Assembly: GCA_035235625.1 (NCBI GenBank)
Contig: CP141148.1
Coordinates: 35,899,057 to 35,963,056 of the forward strand
Reading direction: 5' to 3'
Length of the DNA: 64,000 bases
DNA from: Saururus chinensis
Taxonomy: Eukaryota; Streptophyta; Magnoliopsida; Piperales; Saururaceae
Under the pieces are notes generated by a model. That model was not told the origin of the DNA and searched no databases. It was given only the letters and a program-made list of their open reading frames with translations. Shown piece by piece: positions 1 to 10,870 of the stretch. Each line of letters starts with the position of its first letter. Position 1 is the first letter of the stretch. The translations under genes were made by a program, and so were the position numbers.

Positions 1-835
1 AAATAGAGGTTAAAAATACCTTATGTGTAGATCCCTCTTCACCTTGCTTGGATGAAGGAAAAAACACAACAAGATGACCCCTTTGAACAAGCCACCACGT
101 CCCACACTTAGAGAGGATAAATCTCCCTTGAACAGCCCACCAAACACACCTTGGAGGATGGAGACGGAGGGCGGCCAGCAGCTTCTCTCAAAGGAGGAGC
201 AGGCCGCACCAATGGAAGATGAAGGGAGAGAAAGAGAGGGGGCGTCCCAATTGGGAAAAGGATGATCAAACACCAAGATCCAAAATCCAAATTAGAGAGG
301 TGGGACGGCCCTCACATATATGGTATTGAAATCAAATCCACTTACTTCTCTTTTAATTTTCTCCCTTAATTACCCCCTTTCTTCCTTATTTAGGCGGTTC
401 TTGAATTGGCTATCTCTTATTGGGCTTTTGAGTGGGCTGAATCTAATGGGCCAACCTACTTCAATTCCTTCTAGTTTTCCTAGAGGGTATAACACAACGG
501 GTGCGGGCTCCGTTCCTATAGAGCCCGCGGAGGCCTAAACCCCTTGCATACGGCCAAGCCCATGACAGGGTCGACCCCTTGCTAATCATGCGGGTCACAC
601 CTTCAACACCTAATTCGTGTGTCTGGGCTCCACAATGTGTAAATGCACACCTAGATATATGTCTAGTGTACATGTGTGACATATGTGGGTCCCACTCGAA
701 TTATATGTAATTAAGGCACATGTGGAGTCGGTGCAACCGCCCTCACCACCCTTGGACCTCGTGGTCCGTACCGGCTCACCCGGACCACGACACCGTTGGA
801 CCAAACCGGGCCCAATCCCATACCATGGTGCAACA
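1..835 (+). mobile_element. Solo LTR, ~1-kb family (copy 1, left end outside window)
   Basis: This stretch aligns with two other copies in the window (1474-2455 and 53960-54987). It ends in the same CCATGG-TGCAACA-type terminus, with the CA dinucleotide usual for LTR ends. The left end lies before base 1, so its target-site duplication cannot be tested. Beyond 835 the sequence returns to the block that precedes SWEET copy B at 58.2 kb, so the insertion lies in the upstream region of SWEET copy A. No internal retrotransposon coding is seen, so it is read as a solo LTR fossil. Confidence 0.75.
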
Positions 836-1473
836 CCCTCTACCATGGCCCTCCCTACCCACACTCCCTTCCATGTGGCATCAACGGCCAGCCGGTAGAC
901 CCTCATTGTGTGCACGATCATGTCCGCACGAGAGCAGGCTGAGTGGCTGCAGCACATTGGGCAGGGGCAGCCACAGTTAGGCAGGGACGCCTCGCCGAGG
1001 CTGCAGGAATAAACCTATGTACAGCCATGAGGTAGAGCTGTTTCACGGGACAAGTTTTTGCCTTTTTCAGCATTCGCCCGAACCCTTGGCTCTTCACCTT
1101 GTAGACCCCCAGGGACTGCAACAACGTGGTGGTTGAATCTGCAAACTCCATGGCTCTCCTTTTCTCAACCAAAATATGGTAGCATGAAGTAGTAAATAGC
1201 TGCTAGCAGATTCGCGCTTCTAAGAGATTCCGTCTCAGCACCTGCCCACGTCAAATTCTCTGTAAAGATAGGACAAAGTATATTCCTGCAGTCCGATTCA
1301 TTCTCAAAGTCCCTTCAAAACAAGTATCGTCCTTCAGTCCAACTCTTTCTAAAAATCCTTTCTGGGTTTGTTTAAGTACTTCAGAACCCACAACCCAAAC
1401 ACATAAAATTACCTACTCTCTCGCTCACTGGTGTAACTTCGTGTCTCTCCCTCTGTCGATCCCCCTTTCCAAA
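836..1473 (-). pseudogene. Copy A of duplicated SWEET-upstream block with exon-like gene fragment
   Basis: The block is nearly colinear with 58236-58860. On the minus strand it contains an exon-like stretch bounded by an acceptor (TTTACAG) near 1263 and a possible donor (AAG/GTGAAG) near 1100. Its product resembles the copy at 58505-58663, which reads LTWAGAETDSLEARICW and FADSTTTLLPSLG. Here an extra A in the ACGGAATCTCTTAGAAG stretch shifts the frame relative to copy B. I do not recognise the family. The plus-strand part from about 1360 to 1473 (TTTAAG, then CT-rich leader) corresponds to the promoter and leader of SWEET copy B. Confidence 0.5.
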
Positions 1474-2455
1474 TGAAGAGTGGCTGGACCAGCGGAAGCG
1501 TAGTGGGATGGGGGTGGCGCATGCCGCACACCAATTAAAAATTAGCCTTTATGATTAAACTACTACAATCATGCATAAAACTTAAATCAATGAGCAATAA
1601 ACATATCCAATCAAATAGATCATGCAATTAAGAATACAAATCGGATCAAAAGCATTTTGGCCTGGGCTGTCCAGCCCTTGCACGCCCTCCAAAAGATCAG
1701 CCCGCACACACCAATTTCAAGAACAACAAGCAATGGAAAGGAGATTACTTCTATGTGCTGATCCCTCTCAAACCGAAGCACTTGGATTGAAGAAATCTTA
1801 GCAAGATGCAGCCCAATCAATCTCCAACTCGACCCAGCAATGGAGGAGAGTCATCTCCTTCTTTCAGCCCGCCTAAGAGGTCTTGGAGAGGGGCGGCTAG
1901 CAGCTTTTCCCAAAGCTTGTGCAGGCCGCACCAAAGAGAAGGAGGTGGGCGGCACAACTGGTAGAGAGGAGACAAGAGGGGGGCGAGCCGCACATTAGGG
2001 CTGTCTCCTCTCTTTCTCTCCTTTAAATACCCTCTCACTTTCCTATCTTAAGCGGGCCTTTAAGTGGCCTAATCTTGTTGGGCTTTTTTGCTATATTTCT
2101 TTTGATTTCTCTTGAGGTTCAAACATAATGGGAGAGGGCTCTGTCTCTTAGAACCCACGGAGGCCTAGACCCCCTGTGCACAGTCAAGCCCACTACAGGG
2201 TCAACCCCTCGCTAATCACAGGTCCTACCCTTGACACATAATTCACGTGTTTGGGCCCCACAATGTGTTAATACACAACCTAGTTGAATGCCTAGTATAC
2301 ATATGTAACGTAGGCACGTCTCAATCAAATTAGTGTAACGAAAGCATATGTGGGGTCAGCGCAACCACCCCCACCACCCTTGGACCTATTCGGGTTTACC
2401 TGAATTGCAACAATCTTAGACCAAACTGGGCCCAAGTCCATACCATGGTCCAACA
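1474..2455 (+). mobile_element. Solo LTR, ~1-kb family (copy 2)
   Basis: It begins TGAAGAGTGG and ends TGGTCCAACA, with TG...CA termini. It is flanked by CCAAA on the left and CTAAA on the right, a 5-bp target-site duplication with one difference. SWEET copy B at about 58850 shows the uninterrupted site. It is 982 bp and aligns with 53960-54987. It sits in the leader of SWEET copy A, immediately before exon 1. No internal region is present. The one mismatch in the target duplication suggests it is not very recent. Confidence 0.85.
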
Positions 2456-2484
2456 CTAAAGAAAGTCCTTTTACTCATTCCGCC

Positions 2485-2724
2485 ATGTTTTCTTCTACTT
2501 TTTCCGTCATGCTTTCTAGATAACTCGGTTTCATCGGTACTGATCTTTTTCATTGCAAGTTAGCTTTTTCATTACTTTTTTCAACAGCAGTCTGGTGGCG
2601 TTGTGAGGAGCGGTCTGCCATCAAACGCTGTCTAGGTGCAATTGTTATTTTTTAAGAGACTATCTAATATCTACTTATTTAATGCAGAAGCCTTTTTCTC
2701 AGTATTGCAATTTTTATCTTCTCT
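2485..2724 (+). pseudogene. SWEET copy A, exons 1 and 2 (broken)
   Basis: Exon 1 (2485-2536) and exon 2 (2688-2724, 37 bp) match SWEET copy B at 58880-58931 and 59088-59124. Exon 1 reads MFSSTFSVMLSR, then a TAA where copy B has CAA (Gln), then LGFIG. Exon 2 reads AFFSVLQFLSS, which aligns with the first membrane helix of SWEETs (G-x-x-x-S-x-x-x-F-L-S-P). The splice sites (G/GTACTG, TGCAG, CT/GTAAGG) are kept. About 30-60 bases after exon 2 the colinearity with copy B stops and minus-strand SWEET sequence begins. These exons are therefore cut off from exons 3-6 by an inversion. The stop and the orientation break make this a pseudogene. Confidence 0.85.
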
Positions 2725-2800
2725 GTAAGGCACCATTTAAATTTAGTTTTATTACCATGTTAATGTTGGTTAAAGAGTGCTAGCAGGCGCAGCTCTCCAC
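2725..2800. other. Inversion junction inside SWEET copy A
   Basis: Up to about 2750 the sequence follows intron 2 of SWEET copy B (CACCATTTAAA shared with 59130s). By about 2800 it reads as the minus-strand end of SWEET exon 6. The switch from plus to minus orientation lies in this short interval. It contains no obvious transposon end. Confidence 0.7.
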
Positions 2801-3483
2801 CCCCACACTCTGCCGCCCCCAATCCTCAGCATCACCCTCGCCTCTTGACCTTGGCAAGGAATCATCTTCGTCTCCTTGCTCCGCTCCGGCCTCTTGCTCT
2901 GCCTCATCCTGCTCCTCTACTGCCTCCTCAGGGACCTCAAGGATAGTCTCTACCTCCTCATCCTACACAATGACCTCCTGCTGAATGATCTCCTTCCCCT
3001 GGGGAATAGGGACCCCATTTGTATGCTTCCAAATATAAAGCCCAAGATATTTGTTATCTATAAAAAAAATTAAATAAATAAAATTAAAATTTTGTAATTG
3101 TAAAATTTATTATGTATATAAAAACATTTTACCATGAAGTTTGAGTCATAAATCAACATCCATATATCAACCAGACCACGCCACTAACTAAATGGAATAA
3201 TGCTGGCAGTAGTGGCATGAACTTCACATTCTTCGTGCATACAACCTCTGGCTGCATTAAAAAAATAAAAAAAAATTATTTATAAAAATAAAGAAAATAA
3301 AAAATTTTATATCTAACTTTATATTATTACCAAGATAGTCGGAGATATGTTCATTATGCACCCATACACGGTGCATAATGTGCCAATGAAAGTGCGAAGA
3401 TGAGCATGCTCCACGGTAAAAGTCAAAGTTATCATCATTCCGACAAGTATGACCAAAATACCCATGCTTGCCGATATATATAG
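2800..3483 (-). pseudogene. SWEET copy A, exons 6, 5 and 4 (broken)
   Basis: Read on the minus strand this is the 3' half of a SWEET transporter, homologous to copy B. Exon 4 is 3331-3483 (153 bp; 156 in copy B), ending in TISPTIL-like sequence before a GTAATA donor. Exon 5 is 3133-3251 (119 bp; 121 in copy B), starting PEVVCTKNVKFMPLL after a TGCAG acceptor. Exon 6 starts at 3057 with ITNILGFIFGSIQ and then runs into a Glu-rich tail (ILEVPEEAVEEQDEAEQEAG). Relative to copy B, exon 6 has lost about 90 bp between the last membrane helix and the tail, and an in-frame TAG lies in the tail. Exon 5 carries a TGA. Two membrane helices are damaged, so no working transporter can come from this copy. 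Confidence 0.85.
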
Positions 3484-3776
3484 CTGTAAAAAGTTTTAAA
3501 AAAAGTTGTTAATATTTATATAAAAAAATTATTCATATAATAATTAAAATCACTTAATTTTCTTAAAAATTATTTCATTCATTGGAAAAATGAAATTAGT
3601 TAAAATTTTTTTTACAAAAAAGCAACGTAAGCGGGCGCCTGCGTGGCAAAAACCAACACCACTTTAAGAAATATTTCCCAAAGCGGGTTAGTTTGATAAT
3701 TATTTTTTTAATTATTATTTAAATAATTTTCCATATTTATATCAAAAAAATTAATTATATAAAAAACTATATTTAC

Positions 3777-3990
3777 CCATCTAAAATCGGTGGTGTAGAA
3801 ACTAAAATTTTCTACAAAGAGAACCTTAATAAATACTCTGATTAAGTTTGTAACCACAAATACTATGTTCAACTTCACTAATGGGGATCTATATACGATC
3901 CACATTATACAGTTAAAGATAGTTACCATGTATGTCTTAGCTTTAAATTTTTCAGTTCACCTTCTCTTCCATTTATACCATAAAGTTGGT
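3777..3990 (-). pseudogene. SWEET exon-3 copy nearest exon 4
   Basis: It is exactly 214 bp, with acceptor (GATAG) and donor (GTAAAT) both present. This is the array unit that directly precedes exon 4 of SWEET copy A, so it is the one a transcript would most simply join. It reads PTLWYKWKRR, then one TGA codon, then TEKFKAKTYMVTIF and FNCIMWIVYRSPLVKL, and stays open to the donor. The single stop makes it non-functional as it stands. Confidence 0.75.
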
Positions 3991-6183
3991 CTATCAATAA
4001 CAAAAAAAATTTGTGAGTAAGAAATTATTTCAAATTATTTGAATAATTAATAATAAAATGTAGTTATTTACACCCTAATAAACTCCATTGTCTTAAGGAC
4101 GAAATCACTTAATTTTCTTTAAAACAATTTCGTCTTTTTGATTGATGAAATTAACTTAAACTTAATTTCATTGTTCTAAAAAACGAAATAAGTTAATTTT
4201 TTTTTAAAAAAAAAAGCCACGTAGGCGCTAGCGCTTGAGTGGCTCCTCCATGGTAAAAACCAACACTATAGTAAAAAATATTTCCTAAAGCGGGTTAGTT
4301 CAGTAATTATTTTTTTAATTATTATTTAAATAATTTTTTCTATTTATATCAAAGTAATTAATTATATAAAAAGTAATATAAAAAATTATATTTACCCCGT
4401 CCATAATCAGTGGAGTAAAAATAAAATATTCCTACAAAGAGAACCTCAATAAATACTCCGATTGAGTTTGTAACCACAAATATTGTGTTCAACTTCACTA
4501 AAGGGGATCAAGATAGGATACACATTATATAGTGTAAGAGAGTCGCCATGTACGTCTCAGTTCTAAATTTTATATTTTACCTTATATTCCATATGTACCA
4601 GAAAGTTGGACTAACAATAACAAAAAAAATTTGTAAGTAAGAAATTATTTTAAATTTTTTGAACAATTAATAATAAAATATATTTATTTACACGTGAATA
4701 AACTCTATTATCTAAAGGACGAAATCACTTAATTTTCTTTAAAAAGATTTCATCCTTTGGAAGGAAAGTTGATTTTGTCGTTCCAAAGGACGGAATTAGT
4801 TAAAATTTTTATAAAAAAAACCACACAAGCGTCAGTGCTTGGCTGGTGCCTACGTGGAAAAACCCAACACCACTTTCAGAAATATTTCCCAATGCGGTTT
4901 AGTTTGGTAATTATTATTTTTTAATTTTTTTTAAAATTATTTTCCCTATATATAAATAATTAATTATATAAAAAGTAATATAAAAAACTATATTTACCAG
5001 TTAAGAATCGGTGGTGTAGAAATTAAAAATCCATACAAAGAGAACCTAAATAAATACTTCCATTAAGTTTGTAACCACAAATATTGTGTACAACTTCATA
5101 ATGGGGATCCAATTAGGATCTACATTTTATAATTTAAGAGTCGCCATGTACGTCTCAGCTCTAAATTTTTCAGTTTGCCTTTTCTTCCATAGGTAACAGA
5201 AAGGTTGTCCACCAATAACAAAAAAAATTCTAATTAAGAAATTATTTTAAATTTTATGAAAAATTAAAAATAAAATGTATTTATTTGCACCACTCCATTG
5301 TATAAAGGACGAAATCACTTAATTTTCTTTAAAACGATTTTGTCATTCAGAAGGATGAAATCAACTTAAACTTGATTTCGTCGTTCCAAAGGACAAAATC
5401 AATTAAATTTTTTAAAAAAAAGCCACGCAAGCGCCAGCGCTTAGCTCACACCGACGTAGCAAAAATCAATACTACTTTGAAAAATATTTCCCAAAGCGGG
5501 TAAGTTTGGTAATTATTATCTTTAATTATTAATTAAATAATTTTCCTTATTTAAATCAAATCAATTAATTATATAAAAAACTATATTTACACATCCAGAA
5601 TTGGTGGTGTAGAAACTAAAAATTCCTACAAAGAAAACCTTAATAAATATTTCAATTATTGTAACTGCAAATATTATGTTCAACTTTACTGATGGAAATC
5701 CATATAGGATCCACATTATACAGTTGAAGAGAGTCATCATGTACGTCTTAGCTTTAAATTTTTCAATTTGCCTTCTCTTCTATATGTACCAGAAAGTTGG
5801 TCTATCAATAATAATAAAAAATTGTAAGTAAGAAATTATTTTAAATTATTTGAACAGTTATTAATAAAATGTAGTTAAATACACCCTAATAAACTCCATT
5901 ATCTAAAGGACGAAATCGCTTAATTTTCTTCAAAACGATTTTTTGCTTTTGAAGAACGAAATCAACTTCAACTTTATATCGTCGTTTCAAAAGACGAAAT
6001 CAATAATTTTTTTATAAAAAATCCATGTAGGTGCCTGCGTGGAAAAAACCAACACCACTTTAGGAAATATTTCCCTAAGCGGGTTAGTTCTAATTATTAT
6101 TTTTAATTATTATTTAAATAACTTTCCTTATTTATATCAAAGTAATTAAATATATAAAAAGTAATATAAAAAACTATATTTAC

Positions 6184-6397
6184 CCATCCAGAAATGGTGG
6201 TGTAGAAACTAAAAATTCTTTCAAAGAGAACCTCAATAAATACTCCGATTAAATTTGTAATCGAAAATACTATGTTTAACTTTAATAATGGGGATCCATA
6301 TAAGATCAACATTATATAGTTGAAGAGAGTCACAATGTACATCTCAGCTCTTAATTTTTCAGTTTGCCTTCTCTTCCATATATACCAGAAAGTTGGT
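6184..6397 (-). pseudogene. Open SWEET exon-3 copy in array
   Basis: This 214-bp copy has an unbroken frame through the whole exon: PTFWYIWKRRQTEKL, then LFNYIMLILYGSPLL, then TNLIGVFIEVLF. The donor GTAAAT is intact. The acceptor dinucleotide reads AT (CTAT/ACC) instead of AG, so it would probably be skipped by the spliceosome. Similar GGTATA acceptor losses occur in the units ending near 9019, 11161 and 16147, which suggests these units descend from one another. Confidence 0.7.
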
Positions 6398-9300
6398 ATA
6401 GCAATAACAAAAAAAATTTGCGAGTCAGAAATTATTTTAATTTTTTTAAAAAAAATTAAGAATAAAATGTAGTTCATTACACCCTAATAAACTCCAATGT
6501 ATAAAGGATGAAATCACTTAATTTTTGTTAAAATGATTCATTTTTTGGAAGGACGAAATCAACTTAGACTTAATTTCATCCTTCCATATGATGAAATTGG
6601 TTAAAACTTAAAAAAAATAGCATGCACCAGGTCTTGGCTCGTGCCTAAGTGCCTCCCGCCTAAGTGCCAAAAACCAACATCACTATGGAAAATATTTCCC
6701 AAAGCGGGTTAGTTTGGTAATTATTATTTTTAATTATTATTTAAATATTTTTCCCTATTTATATCAAATCAATTAATTATATAAAAATTAATATAAAAAA
6801 TAATATTTACCTGTCCCTAATTGGAGGTGTAAAAACTAAAAATTCCTACAAAGAGAACTTTAATAAATACTCCGATTAAGTTTGTAAGCACAAATACTAT
6901 GTTCAACTTCACTAATGAGGATGTACATTATACAATTAAAGAGAGTCGCCACGTGCATCTCAGTTCTAAAATTTTCAGTTTGCCTTCACTTTCATATGTA
7001 CTATAAAGTTGGTCTAATAATGACAAAAAAAATTGTAACTAAGAAATTATTTTACATTTTTTGAACAATTAATAATAAAATGTAGTTGTTTACACCAGAA
7101 TAAACTCCATTGTCTAAAGGACGAAATAACTTAATTTTCTTTAAAACGATTTCGTCCTTTAGAAAGACGAAATCAACTTAAACTTGATTTTGTCGTTCCA
7201 AAGGACGAAATAAATTAAAATTTTAAAAATAAAAAGCCACGCAAGTGCCTACATGGAAAAAATAACACCAATTTGAGAAATATTTCCTAAAATGGGTTAG
7301 TTTAGAAATTATTATTTAAATAATTTTTAATATTTACATCAAAGTAATTAATTATATAAAAGTAATATAAAAAACTATACTTACACGTCCATAATCGGTG
7401 GTGTAGAAATTAAAAATATCCTAAAAGAGAACCTTAATAAATAATCCGATTAAGTTTGTAACTACAAATATTGTGTTCAACTTCACTAATAGGGATCTGT
7501 ATAGGATCTCCATTATACAAGTTAAGAGAGTCGTCATGTACGTCTTAGCTCTAAATTTTTCAATTTGCCTTCTCTTCTATATGTACGAGAAACTAAGTAT
7601 AGCAATAACAAAAAAAAATTAGGTAAGAAATTATTTTAAAATTTATGAACAATTAATAATAAAATGTAATTATTTACACCCAAATAAACTCCATTGTTTA
7701 AATGACGAAATAACTTAATTTTCTTTAAAAACGATTTCGTCTTTTAGAAAGACAAAATCAACTTAAACTTGATTTCGTATTTCCAAAACACAAAATCAGT
7801 TAAAATTTGAAAAAAATAGCCACACAGGCACCAGCGCCTGGCTGGCGCCTCCGTGGCAAAAACTAACACCGCTTTGGGAAATCTTTCCCAAAGCAGTTAG
7901 TTTGGTAGTCATTTTTTAAATTATTATTTAAGTAATTTTCCTCATTTATATTAAATTAATTAATAATATAAAGGGTAATATAATAAACTATATTTCCTTG
8001 TTAAGAATCGGTGGTGTAGAAACTAAAAATTCATACAAAGTGAACCTTACTAAATACTCCGATTAAGTTTGTAGCCACAAATACTCTGTTCAACTTTTCT
8101 AATAGGGATCAATATATGATCACATTATACAGTTAAAGAGAGTTGCCATGTTGTCTCAACTCTAAATATTTTAGTTTACCTTCTCTTTCATATGTACTAG
8201 AAAGTTGGCCTAACAATAACAAAAAAATTATAATTAAGAAATTTTAAAAAAAATTATAATAAAATGTATTTATTTACAACCTAAATAACTCCAATGTATA
8301 AAGGACGAAATCGCTTAATTTTCTTCAAAATAATTTCATCATTTGGAAAGACGAAATCAACTTAAATTTGATTTCATTGTCCCAAATAACATAATCAGTT
8401 AATTTTTTTTTTAAAAAGCCACGCAGGTGCAGCGCTTAGCTTGCGTTGACGTGAAAAAAACCAACACTACTTTGGAAAATATTTTACAAAGCGGGTAAGT
8501 TTGATAATTATTTTTCAATTATTATTTAAATAATTTTCCTTATTCAAATCAAAATAATTAATTATATAAAAAGTAATATAAAAAATATATTTACCCGTTT
8601 AGAATCGGTGGTGTAGAAACTAAAACTTCCTACAAAGAAAAACTTAATAAATACTCCGATCAAGTTTGTAACCACAAATATTGTGGTCAACTTTACTAAT
8701 TGGGATCTATATACGATCCACATTATACAGTTGAAGAGAGTCGCCATGTATTTCTTAGCTTTAAACTTTCCAATTTGCCTTATCTTCTATATGTACCAGA
8801 AAGTTGGTCTAACAATAACAAAAAAATTTGTAAGTAAGAAATTATTTTAATTTTTTTGAACAATTATTAAAAAATGTAGTTATTTACAACCTAATAAACT
8901 CCATTATCTTAAAGAAGAAATCACTTAATTTTTAATCGTCCTTTGTTAAAAATTTTAGTCGTCATGTACGTCTTAGCTCTAAAATTTTCAGTTTGCCTTC
9001 TTTTCTATATATACCAGAAAGTTGGTATAACATTAACAAAAAAAATTGTAAGTCAGAAATTATATTAAAGTTTTTGAACAATTAAGAATAAAATGTAATT
9101 ATTTACACCCTAATAAACTCCATTGTATAAAGGACAAAATCACTTAATTTTTGTTAAAAAAATTTGATCCTTTGTAAGGACAAAATCAACTTACACTTAA
9201 TTTCGTTGTTCTAAATGACGAAATTAGTTAAAACTTAAAGAAAAAAACATGCGCTAAGGCTTAGCTTTCACCTATGTGACAAAAACTAACATCACTTTGG

Positions 9301-10267
9301 AAAATATTTCCCAAAGCGGGTTAGTTTGGTAATTATTAATTTAAATTATTATTTACATAATTTTCCCTATTTATATAAAATTAATTAATTATATAAAAAG
9401 TAATATAAAAACTATATTTTCCCGTCCATAATTAGTGGTGTAAAAACTAAAAATTCTTTCAAAGAGAACTTTAATAAATACTCCGATTTAGTTTGTAAGC
9501 ACAAATACTATGTTCAACTTCACTAATGAAGATCAATATTATATAGTTGAAGAGAGTTGCCATGTATGTCTTAGCTTTAAATTTTTTAATCTGCCTTCTC
9601 TTTAATAAGTACTAGAAAGTTAGTCTAGTAATAAGAAAAAAAATTGTAAGTAAGAAATTATTTTAATTTTTTTTTAAATTTATTAATAAAACATAGTTAT
9701 TTACACCCTAATAAACTCCATTATCTAAATGACGAAATCACTTAATTTTCTTTAAGATGACTTCGCCATGTAGAAGGATGAAATCAACTTAAACTTGATT
9801 TTGTCGTTCCAAAGGACGAAATCAATTAAAATTTTATAAAAAAGCTACGTTGCACCTACGTGGAAAAAACTAACACTAATTTAGGAAATATTTCCTAAAA
9901 TAGGTTAATATAGTAATTACTCTTTAAATTACTATTTAAATAATTTTTCTTATTTATATCTAAGTAATTAATTATATAAAAAATTATATAAAAAGCTATA
10001 AATACCGGTCCATAATTGGTGGTGTCGAAACTAAACATTCTCACAAAGAGAACCTAAATAAATACTCCGATTAAGTTTGTAACTACAAATACTAAGTACA
10101 ACGTCACTTATGGTTTCACATTATAAAGTTAAAGAGAGTCTCAATGTACATCTCAGCTCTAAATTTGTAAATAAGAAATAATTTTAAAATTTTGTTAACA
10201 ATTAATAATAAGATGTATTTATTTACACCCTATTAAACTCTATTTATTAAAGGACGAAATCGCTTAA

Positions 10268-10543
10268 GTTTTTTAATATACATAATAATAAATTTTACAA
10301 TTACAAAATTTTAATTTTATTTATTTAATTTTTTTACATATTAAAAATATATTTAGCTTTATATGCGGAAGTATAAAAATAAGTTTTTATTTTATTTAAG
10401 TGTGTCGGGCATGTCGAGGAGGGTGCTACTAGTCACACCTATTGGTGGAGGACACTCATAAGGTCATTATTTCCTAAGAGGAGGAGGTCATTCATCAAGC
10501 AAGAGGTCATTTTGCATGATGAGGAGGTGGAGACTATCCTTTA
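10268..10543 (+). pseudogene. SWEET intron 5/exon 6 relic in opposite orientation
   Basis: From about 10270 the plus strand matches intron 5 of SWEET copy B (ATACATAATAATAAA and following AT-rich DNA at 59880). It then matches degraded exon 6: TTTAGCTTTATATGCGGAAG, then GGCATGTCGAGGAGGGTGCT, then a GAGGAGGAGGTCATTCATCA tail. It lies inside the minus-strand exon-3 array but points the other way. Stops and small gaps abound. It shows that the array has been reshuffled together with other SWEET parts. Confidence 0.65.
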
Positions 10544-10870
10544 GGCCCCCTTTTTACTCTTTACTTAAAGGGATAAATATGTGGTGGAGTAGGAAAAAAT
10601 CCGTATCCTACTCACCCCCTTACTGGATTTCATATTTAGATAAGATTAACTAAGTCTTATCTATTCCAACTTAGCAAATGGGGCCTACACATAACCACTC
10701 TCTCTCATGTCTCTCGTCCTTTTCCATTAAATAAAGTTGGTACAAACCCACTGACCTAACAAAAAGTTCTATTATACTCTTTTTTATTTTTAATATAATA
10801 TAATAAATTAGTGAGACAGCCTGAAAGCCTAACTAAGGGGAATTAGGGATTGTACTGGGCGTGTCCCTCT
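10544..10870. mobile_element. Short MITE-like insertion(s)
   Basis: The segment 10544-10689 is bounded by AGGCCCC and GGGGCCT, a short terminal inverted repeat with TTA to the left, as in PIF/Harbinger (Tourist-like) MITEs. The right flank is TAC, so the target duplication is imperfect. The rest to 10870 is non-coding and differs from array units, although array sequence resumes near 10870. Family assignment is tentative. Confidence 0.35.

Noticed and set aside
74-265. Charged plus-strand frame (also seen near 54257-54568)
   Set aside because: It is part of the ~1-kb LTR family; it is not conserved in frame among the three copies in a way that suggests a protein.
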